Shown piece after piece: positions 56,617 to 64,000 of a DNA stretch of 64,000 bases. The notes under the pieces were generated by a model, which saw only the letters and a program-made list of their open reading frames with translations, did not search any database and was not told the origin of the DNA. This stretch comes from AC-32 sp963704005 (GTDB lineage Bacteria > Actinomycetota > Thermoleophilia > Gaiellales > Gaiellaceae). The translations under genes were made by a program, and so were the position numbers. The stretch covers positions 248,001-312,000 of the forward strand of contig CAVPGJ010000005.1 of the NCBI GenBank assembly GCA_963704005.1. Direction: 5' to 3'. Each line of letters begins with the position of its first letter. Positions within the stretch are counted from its first letter, which is position 1.

Positions 56617-58491
56617 ATGGCCGTCGTCACCGCAACCAACCTGCGCAAGGAGATCGCCGGATCGCTCCTGTTCGAGGGCGTCTCGTTCTCGGTCGAGCGC
56701 GGCGACCGGCTCGCCCTCTCGGGGCCGAACGGCGCCGGCAAGACGACGCTGCTGCGGATGCTCGCCGGCGAGAGCGAGCTTCACGGCGGCGAGCTCGCGC
56801 TCGCCAAAGGCACCCGGATCGCGTTGCACGACCAGCGGCCGCCGCTCGACCGCGGCCTGACGCTCGGCGACTACGCGCTCTCCGGCGCGCGCGACCTGAT
56901 CGAGACCGAGGAGGAGCTGAGCGCGCTCGAGCAGGCGATGGCCGCGGGCGACCACGAACCGGCCACCCTGCGCCGCTACTCCGACGCGCAGGCGAGGCTC
57001 GAGCACGCGGGCGGCTACCGCTGGCGTGACCGGGCCGCCGGCGCGTTGCGCGGGCTCGGTTTCGCCGACGCCGACCTCGGCCGGCCGCTCGACACCTTTT
57101 CGGGCGGCGAGCTGACCCGCGCCTCGCTCGCGCGTTCGCTCGCCGGCGATCCCGACCTGCTCCTGCTGGACGAGCCGACGAACCACCTCGACGTCGAGAA
57201 CCTCGAGTGGCTCGAGCAGGAGCTGCAGTCGCTCGACGCCGCCGTGATCCTCGTCGCGCACGACCGCTGGTTCCTCGAAGCGGTCACCACCGGCGTGCTC
57301 GAGCTCGAGGCCGGCCGCTCGCTGTTCTTCCCCGGGCCGTGGCACGTCTGGCGGATCGAGAAGGCCTCGCGCGCCGCCGCCGCCGCCAAGACGGCCGAGC
57401 GCGTGGGGGTCGACATCGCGCGGCTGGAGCGGTTCGTCGAGCGGTTCCGCTACAAGAAGACGAAGGCCAAGCAGGCGCAAGCGAAGCTGACCCAGATCGG
57501 CCGTCTCGAGCAGGAGCGCTCTCGCGCTGCCGGCGAGTACGAGCTGCTGACGCGGCGCAGCAAGTCGCTCGGCTTCGACTTCCTCAAGCCCGCGCGGAGC
57601 GGCCGTACCGTCGTCGAGGCCTCCGGGTTGGAGGTCTCGGCCGGCGAGAAGGAGCTGCTGCACGACGCGTCGTTCGCGATCGAGCGCGGCGAGCACGTCG
57701 GGCTCGTCGGGCCGAACGGCTCGGGCAAGACGACACTGCTGGAAACGATCCTGGGCGCGCGGGAGCAGATCGCCGGGACCGTGCGCATGGGATATGGGGT
57801 CGAAGCCGCCTACTTCTCCCAGCACGAGGTCGAGCTCGACGAGCGCGGCAGCGTTCTCGACTGCGCCCAGCGGGCGACGAGCCTGCCGCGGCCCCAGGCG
57901 CAGTCGCTGCTCGGCCGCTTCCTCTTCTCCGGCTGGGAGGCCCACGAGAAGCCGGTGACTGCACTCTCGGGCGGCGAGCGGCGGCGGCTGGCTTTGGCAC
58001 TGGTCGTGGCGTCGGGTGCGAACCTCCTCGTGCTCGACGAGCCGACGAACCACCTCGACCTCGAGAGCCGCGAGGCGCTGGAGGCTGCCCTCGACGCGTT
58101 CCCGGGAACCGTGCTGCTCGTCTCGCACGACCGCGCGCTGCTGGACGCGGTGGCGCAGCGGCTGCTCGCGATCGAGGACGGCACTATCCACTCGTACGAC
58201 GGCGGCTGGGCGGACTACGCGCAGAGGCGAGCCGAGCCCGAGCCGACCACGCCCGCAGCTCCGCGCAAGGAGAAGCCGCGGCCCCAGCCTGCGAAGCCGG
58301 CGCGGCCGAAGGCGCTCGAGCAGCTCGAGGGCGAGATCTCGCAGCAGGAAGAGGCGGTCGCCGAGCTCGAGCGGCGCCTCGCGGACGACTGGTCGGACGT
58401 CGAGACGCTAGCCGCGCACCGCCGCGCCCGGGACGAGCTGCAGTCGCTCATCTCCCGCTGGGAGCGGCTCTTCGAAGAGGCTCAGGCCTGA
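56617..58491 (+). CDS. ABC-F family ATPase
   Basis: The 624-residue protein has two ATPase domains without membrane helices: Walker A GPNGAGKTT, signature FSGGELTRASLA, Walker B LLLDEPTNHLD; then GPNGSGKTT, LSGGERRRLALA and LLVLDEPTNHLD. The linker between them is charged and helical (RFRYKKTKAKQAQAKLTQ), as in ribosome-acting ABC-F proteins. The C-terminal extension is Pro/Lys-rich followed by a coiled coil (LEGEISQQEEAVAELERRL). Roles include translation and ribosome-targeting antibiotic resistance. The upstream palindrome fits an inducible gene. Confidence 0.93.
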   Translation: MAVVTATNLRKEIAGSLLFEGVSFSVERGDRLALSGPNGAGKTTLLRMLAGESELHGGELALAKGTRIALHDQRPPLDRGLTLGDYALSGARDLIETEEELSALEQAMAAGDHEPATLRRYSDAQARLEHAGGYRWRDRAAGALRGLGFADADLGRPLDTFSGGELTRASLARSLAGDPDLLLLDEPTNHLDVENLEWLEQELQSLDAAVILVAHDRWFLEAVTTGVLELEAGRSLFFPGPWHVWRIEKASRAAAAAKTAERVGVDIARLERFVERFRYKKTKAKQAQAKLTQIGRLEQERSRAAGEYELLTRRSKSLGFDFLKPARSGRTVVEASGLEVSAGEKELLHDASFAIERGEHVGLVGPNGSGKTTLLETILGAREQIAGTVRMGYGVEAAYFSQHEVELDERGSVLDCAQRATSLPRPQAQSLLGRFLFSGWEAHEKPVTALSGGERRRLALALVVASGANLLVLDEPTNHLDLESREALEAALDAFPGTVLLVSHDRALLDAVAQRLLAIEDGTIHSYDGGWADYAQRRAEPEPTTPAAPRKEKPRPQPAKPARPKALEQLEGEISQQEEAVAELERRLADDWSDVETLAAHRRARDELQSLISRWERLFEEAQA

Positions 58492-58507
58492 CTGCCGACC
58501 CGGCCGT

Positions 58508-58582
58508 CGACTCGACCGGTCATTTCGGACGGAAGGCCGGAAAGTGGGCCCGTCCTGACGGCGGCATCGCGAGCGACGCCTT
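58508..58582 (-). repeat. Tandem-hairpin dispersed repeat, copy H
   Basis: ACTCGACCGGTCATTTC at the start is shared with copy A. A long imperfect stem (GGACGG-AAGGCC with GGGCCCGTCC) is followed by a short one ending GCATCGC-GA-GCGACGCC. It lies in the convergent gap between the ABC-F and ANTAR genes. Confidence 0.55.
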
Positions 58583-58587
58583 AGGGC

Positions 58588-59163
58588 CTAGTCCGAAGCT
58601 TCCTCGAAGGTGGCGATCAGGGCCTCAGCCACCACCCGCATGGGACGCCCGGAGAGCTGGCTCGCCTTCCGGAGCCGGGCGAAGGCCCCCTGCTCGTTCA
58701 GGCTCTCGCGCTCCATCAGCAGCCCTTTCGCCCGCTCGATCGCCTTGCGCGCGACGAGAGCCTCGGCCAGCGAGTCCGCCTGCTCGCGCAGCGCGGCCAG
58801 CTCCTCGTGGCGCGCCCGCGCCGTGCGGATCGCCGGCAGCAGGTCCTGCTCGCGGAACGGCTTGACCAGGTAGCCGAAGACCCCGGCCTCGACAGCGCGC
58901 GCCACGAGCTCGTCCTGGCCGTATGCGGTCAGCATCACGATCGGGATCGGCCGCTCGTCGAGGATGCGACGGGCTGCCTCGATCCCGTCGAGGCGCGGCA
59001 TCTTGACGTCGAGGACGGCGAGGTCGGGCTGCTCGCTTCGCGCGAGCTCGACGGCCTCGAGCCCGTCCCTGGCCTCGGCGCAGACTTCGAAGCCGGAGCG
59101 TTCCAAGAGCTCCCGCAGGTCGAGCCGGATGATCGTCTCGTCCTCGGCGACGAGGATCCTCAT
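58588..59163 (-). CDS. ANTAR-domain response regulator, PdtaR-like
   Basis: ATG 59163 gives 191 residues: receiver domain with MRILVAEDETIIRLDL, phospho-acceptor D52 in AVLDVKMPRLDG and K in LVKPF, then an RNA-binding ANTAR domain (about 125-185) with LVARKAIERAKGLLMERESL and AFARLRKASQLSGRPM. ANTAR proteins prevent transcription termination at paired hairpins. It is encoded after a PdtaS-like kinase and a hairpin (59188-59212) that might be its own target. Confidence 0.92.
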   Translation of the reverse strand: MRILVAEDETIIRLDLRELLERSGFEVCAEARDGLEAVELARSEQPDLAVLDVKMPRLDGIEAARRILDERPIPIVMLTAYGQDELVARAVEAGVFGYLVKPFREQDLLPAIRTARARHEELAALREQADSLAEALVARKAIERAKGLLMERESLNEQGAFARLRKASQLSGRPMRVVAEALIATFEEASD

Positions 59164-59187
59164 GAGCGGATGGTATGTACACGCGCG

Positions 59188-59212
59188 CGTCCCCACCCTA
59201 AGGGTGGGGACG
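59188..59212 (-). terminator. Terminator/attenuator hairpin between kinase and ANTAR regulator
   Basis: CGTCCCCACCC (59188-59198) pairs perfectly with GGGTGGGGACG (59202-59212), loop TAA. It lies 25 nt upstream of the regulator ATG in the kinase-to-regulator direction. Confidence 0.5.
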
Positions 59213-59252
59213 AGATCCACCCGCCACCCGCGGTGAGCGTAGCGGCGAAACT

Positions 59253-59293
59253 CGCACGCGTCTCTGACGGGGCCGTGCCGAAAGCGTGACTTC
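59253..59293 (+). repeat. Second repeat family, copy 2
   Basis: GCACGCGTCTCTGACG to GCCGAAAGCGTGACTTC matches 42850-42889 at about four bases in five. No gene starts here on the plus strand. Confidence 0.45.
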
Positions 59294-59328
59294 TTCTCCC
59301 GGGCCCGAGCCCGGAAGACCGCGCTCTC

Positions 59329-60735
59329 TCAGACCGGGAAGACCACCTCCGCCCGCAGGCCGCCGTTCGACTCCAGCGCCAGCCGCCCGCCGAGCTCGTC
59401 CTGCACCAGCGCGCGCACGATCGAGAGGCCCGTCCCCGACACGGGCTCGCCGTCCACCCCGCCCCCGTCGTCCGCAATCGCCAGCACGATCTCGCCTCCG
59501 CGCCGAGCCAGCTCGACGCGAACCACGTCGCCGCCGTGCTCGAGCGCGTTCTGAAGCAGCTCCGAGAACACGAGCGCGAGCGCGGTCGCCCGGTTGCCGG
59601 CGAGCGAGACCTCATCCAGCGAAACCTCGACGCTCTTCGAGGCACCGAGCCCCTGCACGAGCATGGCGCGCAGCCGGTCGAGCAGCTCCGCAAGATCGAC
59701 GTCCTCGTCCCGCCGCTCGGTCAACACCTCGTGCACGGCGGCGATTGCGAGCACGCGGTTGACCGAGTCGTTCAGCGCCTTGCGCGCGTCGACACCGTCC
59801 GTCCGCGCCTGCAGGCGCAGCAGCGAAGCCACGGTCTGCAGGTTGTTCTTGACCCGGTGGTGGATCTCCTGGGCGAGCACTCCGCGCAGCACCGCCCGCC
59901 CATGCTCGAGCGCGACCGCCGCATGGCTCGCGATCGACGCGAGCAAAGCGCGGTCATCCGCGCTGAAGGGCGTGTCCCGGTCGCAGACCAGCTCGCCGAC
60001 CTGGCGGCCTTTCCAGCGCAGCGGCACGCGCACAGCGTGCTTGCCGGCGACACCTTCCGGCCAGACGACCTCGCCGTCCTCGAGCACGAGCGCCGCGCCG
60101 GTCGCGCCCAGCGCGTCGACCGTCGCCTCGACGATCCCTTCCAACGACTCCTCCAGGTAGAGCGACTCCGAGACTGCCTCGGAGATCCGCGCCAGCGCCT
60201 CGAGCTCGACCACGCGCCGCTGGGCGCCCGCGTAGAGCTTGGCGTGCTCGATCGTCTGCGCGACCTGTGCGGCGATCGCGACCAAGAGCTCGATCTCGGC
60301 GCCGCTGAACTCCCGCGGCTCGCGCGTACGGACGTTCAAGGCTCCCTCGAGCCGCTCGCGCGCGAGGATCGGCACGGCCAGGATCGACTCGTACTCGTCC
60401 TCGGGCAGGTTGGCGAAGGCCTTGAAGCGCTCGTCGAGATGGGCCTGCGACGGGATCATCACCGGCTCGCGCGCGGCCGCCGCGGTGCCCGTGATCCCCT
60501 CGCCGGCGCGCATCCGCGGACGCCCGGTCATCTCCTCGACGCGGGTGCCGTGCGTGGCGCGCAGGACGAGCTCGTCAGCCTGCTCGTCGTAGAGGTAGAC
60601 GAAGCACGCGTCGGCCCCGAGCGCGTCGGCGACCTTCCTCGCGACGAGCGAGAGCACCTCCTCGAGGTCGAGCGTCGAGTTGACCGCTGCGATCGTCTCG
60701 GTCAGGAGGCGCAGATGGCGCCCGGTCTCGTCCAT
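59329..60735 (-). CDS. GAF-domain sensor histidine kinase, PdtaS-like (HisKA_2)
   Basis: ATG 60735 gives 468 residues. A first GAF domain (about 15-165, DACFVYLYDEQADELVL, EYESILAVPILARERLEGAL) and a second sensor region (about 180-285) precede the HisKA_2 motif EIHHRVKNNLQTVASLL (phospho-His near residue 293). HATPase motifs ELLQNALEHGG, ADDGGGVDG and GTGLSIVRAL follow. It is soluble. PdtaS-type kinases pair with ANTAR regulators, as here. It is divergent from a small membrane gene. Confidence 0.92.
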   Translation of the reverse strand: MDETGRHLRLLTETIAAVNSTLDLEEVLSLVARKVADALGADACFVYLYDEQADELVLRATHGTRVEEMTGRPRMRAGEGITGTAAAAREPVMIPSQAHLDERFKAFANLPEDEYESILAVPILARERLEGALNVRTREPREFSGAEIELLVAIAAQVAQTIEHAKLYAGAQRRVVELEALARISEAVSESLYLEESLEGIVEATVDALGATGAALVLEDGEVVWPEGVAGKHAVRVPLRWKGRQVGELVCDRDTPFSADDRALLASIASHAAVALEHGRAVLRGVLAQEIHHRVKNNLQTVASLLRLQARTDGVDARKALNDSVNRVLAIAAVHEVLTERRDEDVDLAELLDRLRAMLVQGLGASKSVEVSLDEVSLAGNRATALALVFSELLQNALEHGGDVVRVELARRGGEIVLAIADDGGGVDGEPVSGTGLSIVRALVQDELGGRLALESNGGLRAEVVFPV

Positions 60736-60753
60736 CGTGCCAAGATAGCGCCC

Positions 60754-61230
60754 TTGTCGCGGCACGAATGGCTGCTGCTGATTCACGTGGGGGGCGCGTT
60801 CAGCGTCCTCGCGGGCGCGCTGCTCGCAGTCGTGCTCAACCAGGCAGCGCTCCGACGCTCGAAGCCGTCGGAGACGGCGCTGCTGCTGGGGCTGACCCGC
60901 GTGGCCGTCGTGCTGATCGCGGCCGGGATGATCGTGACCCTCGCGTTCGGCCTCTGGCTGGTGGACGACACCCCCGCCTACGACCTCGGCGACGGGTGGA
61001 TCTCCGCGTCGCTCGCGTTCTGGGTGATCGCGCTCGTCCTTGGCTCGGCCGGCGGCCGTCGCGACCGCCACACGCGCGAGTTCGCCGAGCGGCTGGCCGC
61101 GGAGGCCGACGAGCCGAGCCCCGAGCTCGACGCGCGGCTGCGCGACCCGGTCACCCTCACCTTGAGCTACGGCAGCGGCCTGGCCGTCGTGGCGATCCTC
61201 GTCCTGATGATCTGGCGGCCGGGCAGCTAG
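60754..61230 (+). CDS. DUF2269-like integral membrane protein
   Basis: TTG 60754 gives 158 residues and four membrane helices: HEWLLLIHVGGAFSVLAGAL, VVLIAAGMIVTLAFGLWLV, WISASLAFWVIALVLGSAGG and LAVVAILVLMIW. The early His in LLIHV and the arrangement match DUF2269. Function unknown. Only 18 bp separate it from the divergent kinase start. Confidence 0.75.
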   Translation: MSRHEWLLLIHVGGAFSVLAGALLAVVLNQAALRRSKPSETALLLGLTRVAVVLIAAGMIVTLAFGLWLVDDTPAYDLGDGWISASLAFWVIALVLGSAGGRRDRHTREFAERLAAEADEPSPELDARLRDPVTLTLSYGSGLAVVAILVLMIWRPGS

Positions 61231-61299
61231 CAGCTAGCTAACAAAACCTTTACTCGGTCCGCAGATTGCGCTTGCACCCAGCGGGTACGGTCCGAGTCG

Positions 61300-61551
61300 A
61301 TGTCGGTCCCCGCCTCGCAGCTGCTCCAGACGTCCGGCTATCTGGTGGCCGACGCCCGGGGCCGCGTGGTCGGACGAGTCGAGTGCCCGATGTACGGGAC
61401 GCAGCCCGACATCCCCGACGCGCTCTCCGTCCGCCGCGGGTTCGCACGCAAGCGGCGGCTCGTCCCCGTCGACGCGGTCGAGCAGATCGACGGATCGAGC
61501 GGCGTCGTCGGCCTCAGCGTCGAGCGCGACTCGCTCCGCAGTTTTCTTTAG
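61300..61551 (+). CDS. Small PRC-barrel-like protein
   Basis: The 83-residue protein reads SGYLVADARGRVVGRVECP, then RKRRLVPVDAVEQIDGSSGV and VGLSVERDSLRSFL. That is the beta-barrel pattern of PRC-barrel-like (DUF2171-type) domains. ATG 61300. Followed directly by repeat copy E. Confidence 0.7.
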   Translation: MSVPASQLLQTSGYLVADARGRVVGRVECPMYGTQPDIPDALSVRRGFARKRRLVPVDAVEQIDGSSGVVGLSVERDSLRSFL

Positions 61552-61561
61552 ACGGACGGGC

Positions 61562-61636
61562 CAAGGCGCCGACTCGTCGGCGCCGACCAGAGAGGCCGCG
61601 CGGGCTCTGCCCGGGCGGCCGTTCGACACACCAAGT
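61562..61636 (+). repeat. Tandem-hairpin dispersed repeat, copy E
   Basis: The short hairpin is 61565-61571 with 61578-61584 (GGCGCCG); the long one is 61594-61605 with 61609-61620 (GGCCGCGCGGGC, loop TCT). Begins CAAGGCGCCGAC and ends CGACACACCAAG, giving the clearest element boundaries. Confidence 0.75.
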
Positions 61637-61686
61637 GGTCAGCCCACCGAAGGCCCTGCCAGCGTCAAATCGCACCAGAACGACCA

Positions 61687-61711
61687 CGAGCTGCGGAATT
61701 CCGGCAGCTCG
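61687..61711 (-). terminator. Hairpin after glnA
   Basis: CGAGCTGC (61687-61694) pairs with GCAGCTCG (61704-61711) around GGAATTCCG, 60 nt after the glnA stop on the minus strand. Apart from this and copy E the gap 61552-61770 holds nothing I can identify. Confidence 0.4.
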
Positions 61712-61770
61712 CGGTCGGCCGTCAGTTGGATCCCGCCTGCCGCAGAGCGGGCGAGACCCCGGCGATCATC

Positions 61771-63135
61771 TCACAGCACGGACAGGTAGCGCTCGCGCTC
61801 CCAGTCCGTGAGCTGCACGCGGTAGTCGTCCCACTCCTTCCGCTTCAGCTCGACGTAGCGGTCGAAGATGTGCGGCCCGAGCGCCTTGCGGGCCAGGTCG
61901 GACTGGGCCAGCTCGTCGACCGCCTCGCCGAGTGTCTCCGGGAGCGAGACGATCCCGCGCTCGCGCCGCTGCTCCGGCGTCAGGTGGTAGAGGTTCGTCT
62001 CCATCGGCTCGGGCAGCTCGTAGCCACGCTCGATCCCCTCGAGCCCCGCGTGCAGCAGCGCCGCGAAGGTCAGATACGGGTTGCACGCGGGGTCGGGGCA
62101 GCGGATCTCCGCACGCGTCGCCTGCTCCGACCCCGGCTTGTACAGGGGAATCCGAATCAGCGCCGAGCGGTTGCGCTGCGACCAGGCGACGTAGACCGGC
62201 GCCTCGTAGCCGGGCACGAGGCGCTTGTAGGAGTTCACCCACTGCGCGAACACCGCCGAGATCTCCCGCGCATGCCGGAGCTGGCCGGCGATGAACGCCT
62301 TGCCGGCCTCCGAGAGGTGCCACTGGTCGTCGCCGTCGAAGAACGCGTTGCGCCCGTCCGAGAAGAGCGACATGTGCGTGTGCATCCCGGAGCCGTTCTC
62401 GCCGAAGATCGGCTTCGGCATGAAGGTCGCGTGGAAACCGGCCTTCTTGGCGATCTCCTTGACGATCAGGCGGTAGGTGACGGTGTGGTCGGCCATCGTC
62501 AGCGCCGGCGCGTAGCGCATGTCGATCTCATGCTGCGAGGGGCCGACCTCGTGATGGACGTACTCGATCGGGATCCCGACCGTCTCGAGCGCGCGGACGG
62601 TCTCCTGGCGCAGCTCGCTCGCGGCGTCCATCGTCGTCATCGCGAAGTAGCCGCCCTCGTCGAGCGGCTCGGTGCCCTGGTCGTCCTTGAAGAGGAAGTA
62701 CTCGAGCTCGGGGCCGACGTTGAAGGTGTCGAAGCCGAGCTCCCGCATCCGATCGAGCGCCAGCCGCAGCGCATAGCGCGGGTCGCCCTCGTACGGCTGC
62801 CCGTCTGGGGTGATGATGTCGCACAGCATCCGCCCGACCTTCGTCTCGCCCTCCTTCCAGGGCATGACGGTGAAGGTTTCGGGATCGGGGATGGCGATCA
62901 TGTCGGACTCCTCGATCGCGTTGAAGCCCAGGATCGACGAGCCGTCGAAGCCCATCCCGTCGTCGAGCGCGCCCTCCATCTCGCTCGGCGTGACCGCGAA
63001 GCTCTTCAGCTGCCCCTCGATGTCGGTGAACCAGAGAAGCAGGAACTCGATTCCCTCGTCCTGGATCCGGTCCAGCACGCGCTTGCGCGCCTCCGGATCG
63101 CTTGTCGCCCTCGGCTTGCTCTCGACCTGCGCCAC
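61771..63135 (-). CDS. glnA: Glutamine synthetase type I
   Basis: GTG 63135 after GGGAGGAAGC gives 454 residues. GS-I motifs: MGFDGSSILGFNAIEESDM, GPELEYFLF, EVGPSQHEIDMRYAPA, the ATP-binding KPIFGENGSGMHTHMSL, NRSALIRIPLY and ETNLYHLTPEQRR, where the Tyr matches the adenylylation-site region. An in-frame TTG/ATG-like codon further upstream (63156) lies before the ribosome site and is rejected. No nitrogen-regulator gene is adjacent. Confidence 0.96.
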   Translation of the reverse strand: MAQVESKPRATSDPEARKRVLDRIQDEGIEFLLLWFTDIEGQLKSFAVTPSEMEGALDDGMGFDGSSILGFNAIEESDMIAIPDPETFTVMPWKEGETKVGRMLCDIITPDGQPYEGDPRYALRLALDRMRELGFDTFNVGPELEYFLFKDDQGTEPLDEGGYFAMTTMDAASELRQETVRALETVGIPIEYVHHEVGPSQHEIDMRYAPALTMADHTVTYRLIVKEIAKKAGFHATFMPKPIFGENGSGMHTHMSLFSDGRNAFFDGDDQWHLSEAGKAFIAGQLRHAREISAVFAQWVNSYKRLVPGYEAPVYVAWSQRNRSALIRIPLYKPGSEQATRAEIRCPDPACNPYLTFAALLHAGLEGIERGYELPEPMETNLYHLTPEQRRERGIVSLPETLGEAVDELAQSDLARKALGPHIFDRYVELKRKEWDDYRVQLTDWERERYLSVL

Positions 63136-63204
63136 GCTTCCTCCCTTCAAACACAAAAGCCCCGGACGCCTCAGCGCCCGAGGCCACGTCGCCTCCGAAC
63201 TCGG

Positions 63205-64000
63205 TCAGTCTACAGCAGGCGCGAGCGGCAGCTGCTCGAGCTCAGGCTCGCGGCCGTGGTGCGCCATCGCGCGGGCGAAGAGCCCGAGCGCCGGCGCGAT
63301 CGCCGCGGCCCCGGCGGCCAGCGCCGTGCGGATCCCCCAGACGTTGCCGATCACGCCGAGCACGGGCCCGCCGGCCGCCTGGCCGATCGCGTTCGACTGG
63401 CCGCTGATCGAGAGCACCGTCGCGCGGACGCTCGAGTCGCGGATCTGCGCGTTCAGCCAGGTGTCGTAGAGCGGTCCGGCCATGTTGCGGGCGAAGAAGA
63501 CGCCGAGGATCCCGGCGACCGCGAGCCAGATCGATCCCGTCAGAGCGAAGGCGAGCATCGCCACCAGCTCGAGGAAGACGAAAGCGAAGAGGTAGCGCGC
63601 CACCGACTCGCGGCCGCCGCGGTCGACGCGCCTGATCAGGCTGCCGATCGCGGCGATGTTCAGCACCATCCCCGCGAGCCAGAGGATCCCGAACCACACC
63701 ACCGGGTCGATCCCGCCCGGCAGGCCGACGTCACGCAGGAAATGGGCCTCCTTGAGGCGGTCGAACGCCTCGCTGGAGGCGCCCATGAACAGCTCGACGC
63801 CGACGAGCAGCAGGATCACCGGCGCCGCCCAGGCGTAGCGGGCTCCCGCGAAGGCGGTGGTCCGCATCTCGGCGAGCGCCGAGCCCCGCTCTGCGCGCGG
63901 GCGGCGGCGGAACCCGGTCTCGGGCATCACGAGGATGCAGGCGAGCCCCGCGGCGATCGTGAACGCGCCGCCGAGGACAACGCCTGCGCGCAGCGACTGC
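63205..64000 (-). CDS. MFS transporter, C-terminal part (cut by window edge)
   Basis: The frame is open from the window edge (FTIAAGLACILVMPETGF at the start of the visible part) to a stop at 63205, 265 residues. Six or more helices are visible, e.g. AWAAPVILLLVGVELFMG, WFGILWLAGMVLNIAAIGSL, YLFAFVFLELVAMLAFALTG and IWLAVAGILGVFF. ARNMAGPLYDTWLNAQI and VRATVLSISGQSNAIGQ are typical of the second half of MFS efflux-like transporters. An internal ATG at 63930 is not the real start, because helix 6 lies upstream. Substrate unknown. Confidence 0.85.
   Translation of the reverse strand, partial: QSLRAGVVLGGAFTIAAGLACILVMPETGFRRRPRAERGSALAEMRTTAFAGARYAWAAPVILLLVGVELFMGASSEAFDRLKEAHFLRDVGLPGGIDPVVWFGILWLAGMVLNIAAIGSLIRRVDRGGRESVARYLFAFVFLELVAMLAFALTGSIWLAVAGILGVFFARNMAGPLYDTWLNAQIRDSSVRATVLSISGQSNAIGQAAGGPVLGVIGNVWGIRTALAAGAAAIAPALGLFARAMAHHGREPELEQLPLAPAVD

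Noticed and set aside
54679..58191. 1170-codon minus-strand open frame opposite tkt and ABC-F
   Set aside because: Antisense shadow of two well-supported genes; repetitive R/E/V-rich composition.
59164..59220. Earlier start (59220) for the ANTAR regulator
   Set aside because: It would translate through the attenuator hairpin (VPTLRVGTR); the receiver domain starts at MRILVAED.

Overview
The window is a high-GC (about 68-70%) bacterial chromosome segment that is almost fully coding. It has many GTG/TTG starts, 4-nt start/stop overlaps, F420-type and ANTAR/PdtaS-type proteins, a MprAB/HtrA-like stress module, an OpcA-Zwf pair and spermidine-dehydrogenase-like and S53 secreted proteins. This points to an actinobacterium, probably of the Thermoleophilia (Gaiellales/Solirubrobacterales side). 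That placement is inference from gene style, not from a marker gene. Three otherwise intact genes carry single-base frameshifts, which suggests either a metagenomic or long-read assembly with residual indels or real gene decay.

Layout. 1-3.5 kb: a partial unknown gene, a Tat-exported spermidine-dehydrogenase-like flavoprotein (frameshifted) and an XdhC-type protein. 3.5-9.3 kb: a membrane redox operon (secreted helical-repeat protein, small Ser-rich membrane protein, ApbE flavin transferase, ferric-reductase-like membrane protein), next to an MprA/MprB-like two-component system and a divergent HtrA protease. Two four-site, 11-bp-spaced TTCTTAG arrays in front of htrA and of the redox operon suggest one regulon. 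9.3-11 kb: a TadG-like vWA pilus protein with a structured leader, and tRNA-Arg(CCT). 11-17.5 kb: c-di-GMP signalling (GAF-HD-GYP, GAF-GGDEF, membrane GGDEF-HD-GYP), a 32-aa membrane micropeptide and several tiny genes. 17.7-25.3 kb: a methylamine-utilisation-like redox cluster (MauE-thioredoxin fusion, Cys-rich MauA-like Tat protein lacking the cofactor tryptophans, a CcdA-like protein with an in-frame UGA where a Cys is expected, a sulfite-oxidase-like protein, a ferredoxin-reductase-like protein, a zinc ribbon), then two paralogous secreted propeller-like proteins around a TenA/PqqC-fold protein. 25.3-38.4 kb: reductive pyrimidine/hydantoin catabolism (LLM F420 oxidoreductase, N-carbamoyl hydrolase, dihydropyrimidinase, class III aminotransferase, MmsA) interleaved with a deacetylase, a DJ-1 protein, two S53 peptidases and a secreted ScyD-like protein. 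38.4-42.8 kb: cytochrome c oxidase genes (coxB with cytochrome c domain, coxA, ctaB, a 38-aa membrane protein). 42.9-47.5 kb: amidase, secreted Fn3-like protein, and an ECF sigma factor/DUF4349 pair. 47.6-56.6 kb: a pentose phosphate cluster (opcA, zwf, gnd, pgi, alpha/beta hydrolase, tal, rpiB, divergent tkt). 56.6-64 kb: an ABC-F ATPase, a PdtaR/PdtaS-like ANTAR regulator and kinase, small membrane and PRC-barrel-like proteins, glnA and a partial MFS transporter.

The most distinctive structure is a dispersed intergenic element made of two hairpins, seen in at least eight copies at gene junctions. Several copies run into coding frames, where they supply start codons or N-terminal residues. 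In three of the copies (C, D and F), and in the long hairpin of copy A, the imperfect pairs of the long hairpin become G-U wobbles only when the element is read in one orientation, as an RNA would require. Other mismatches, such as those in copies B, E and G, are not explained this way.
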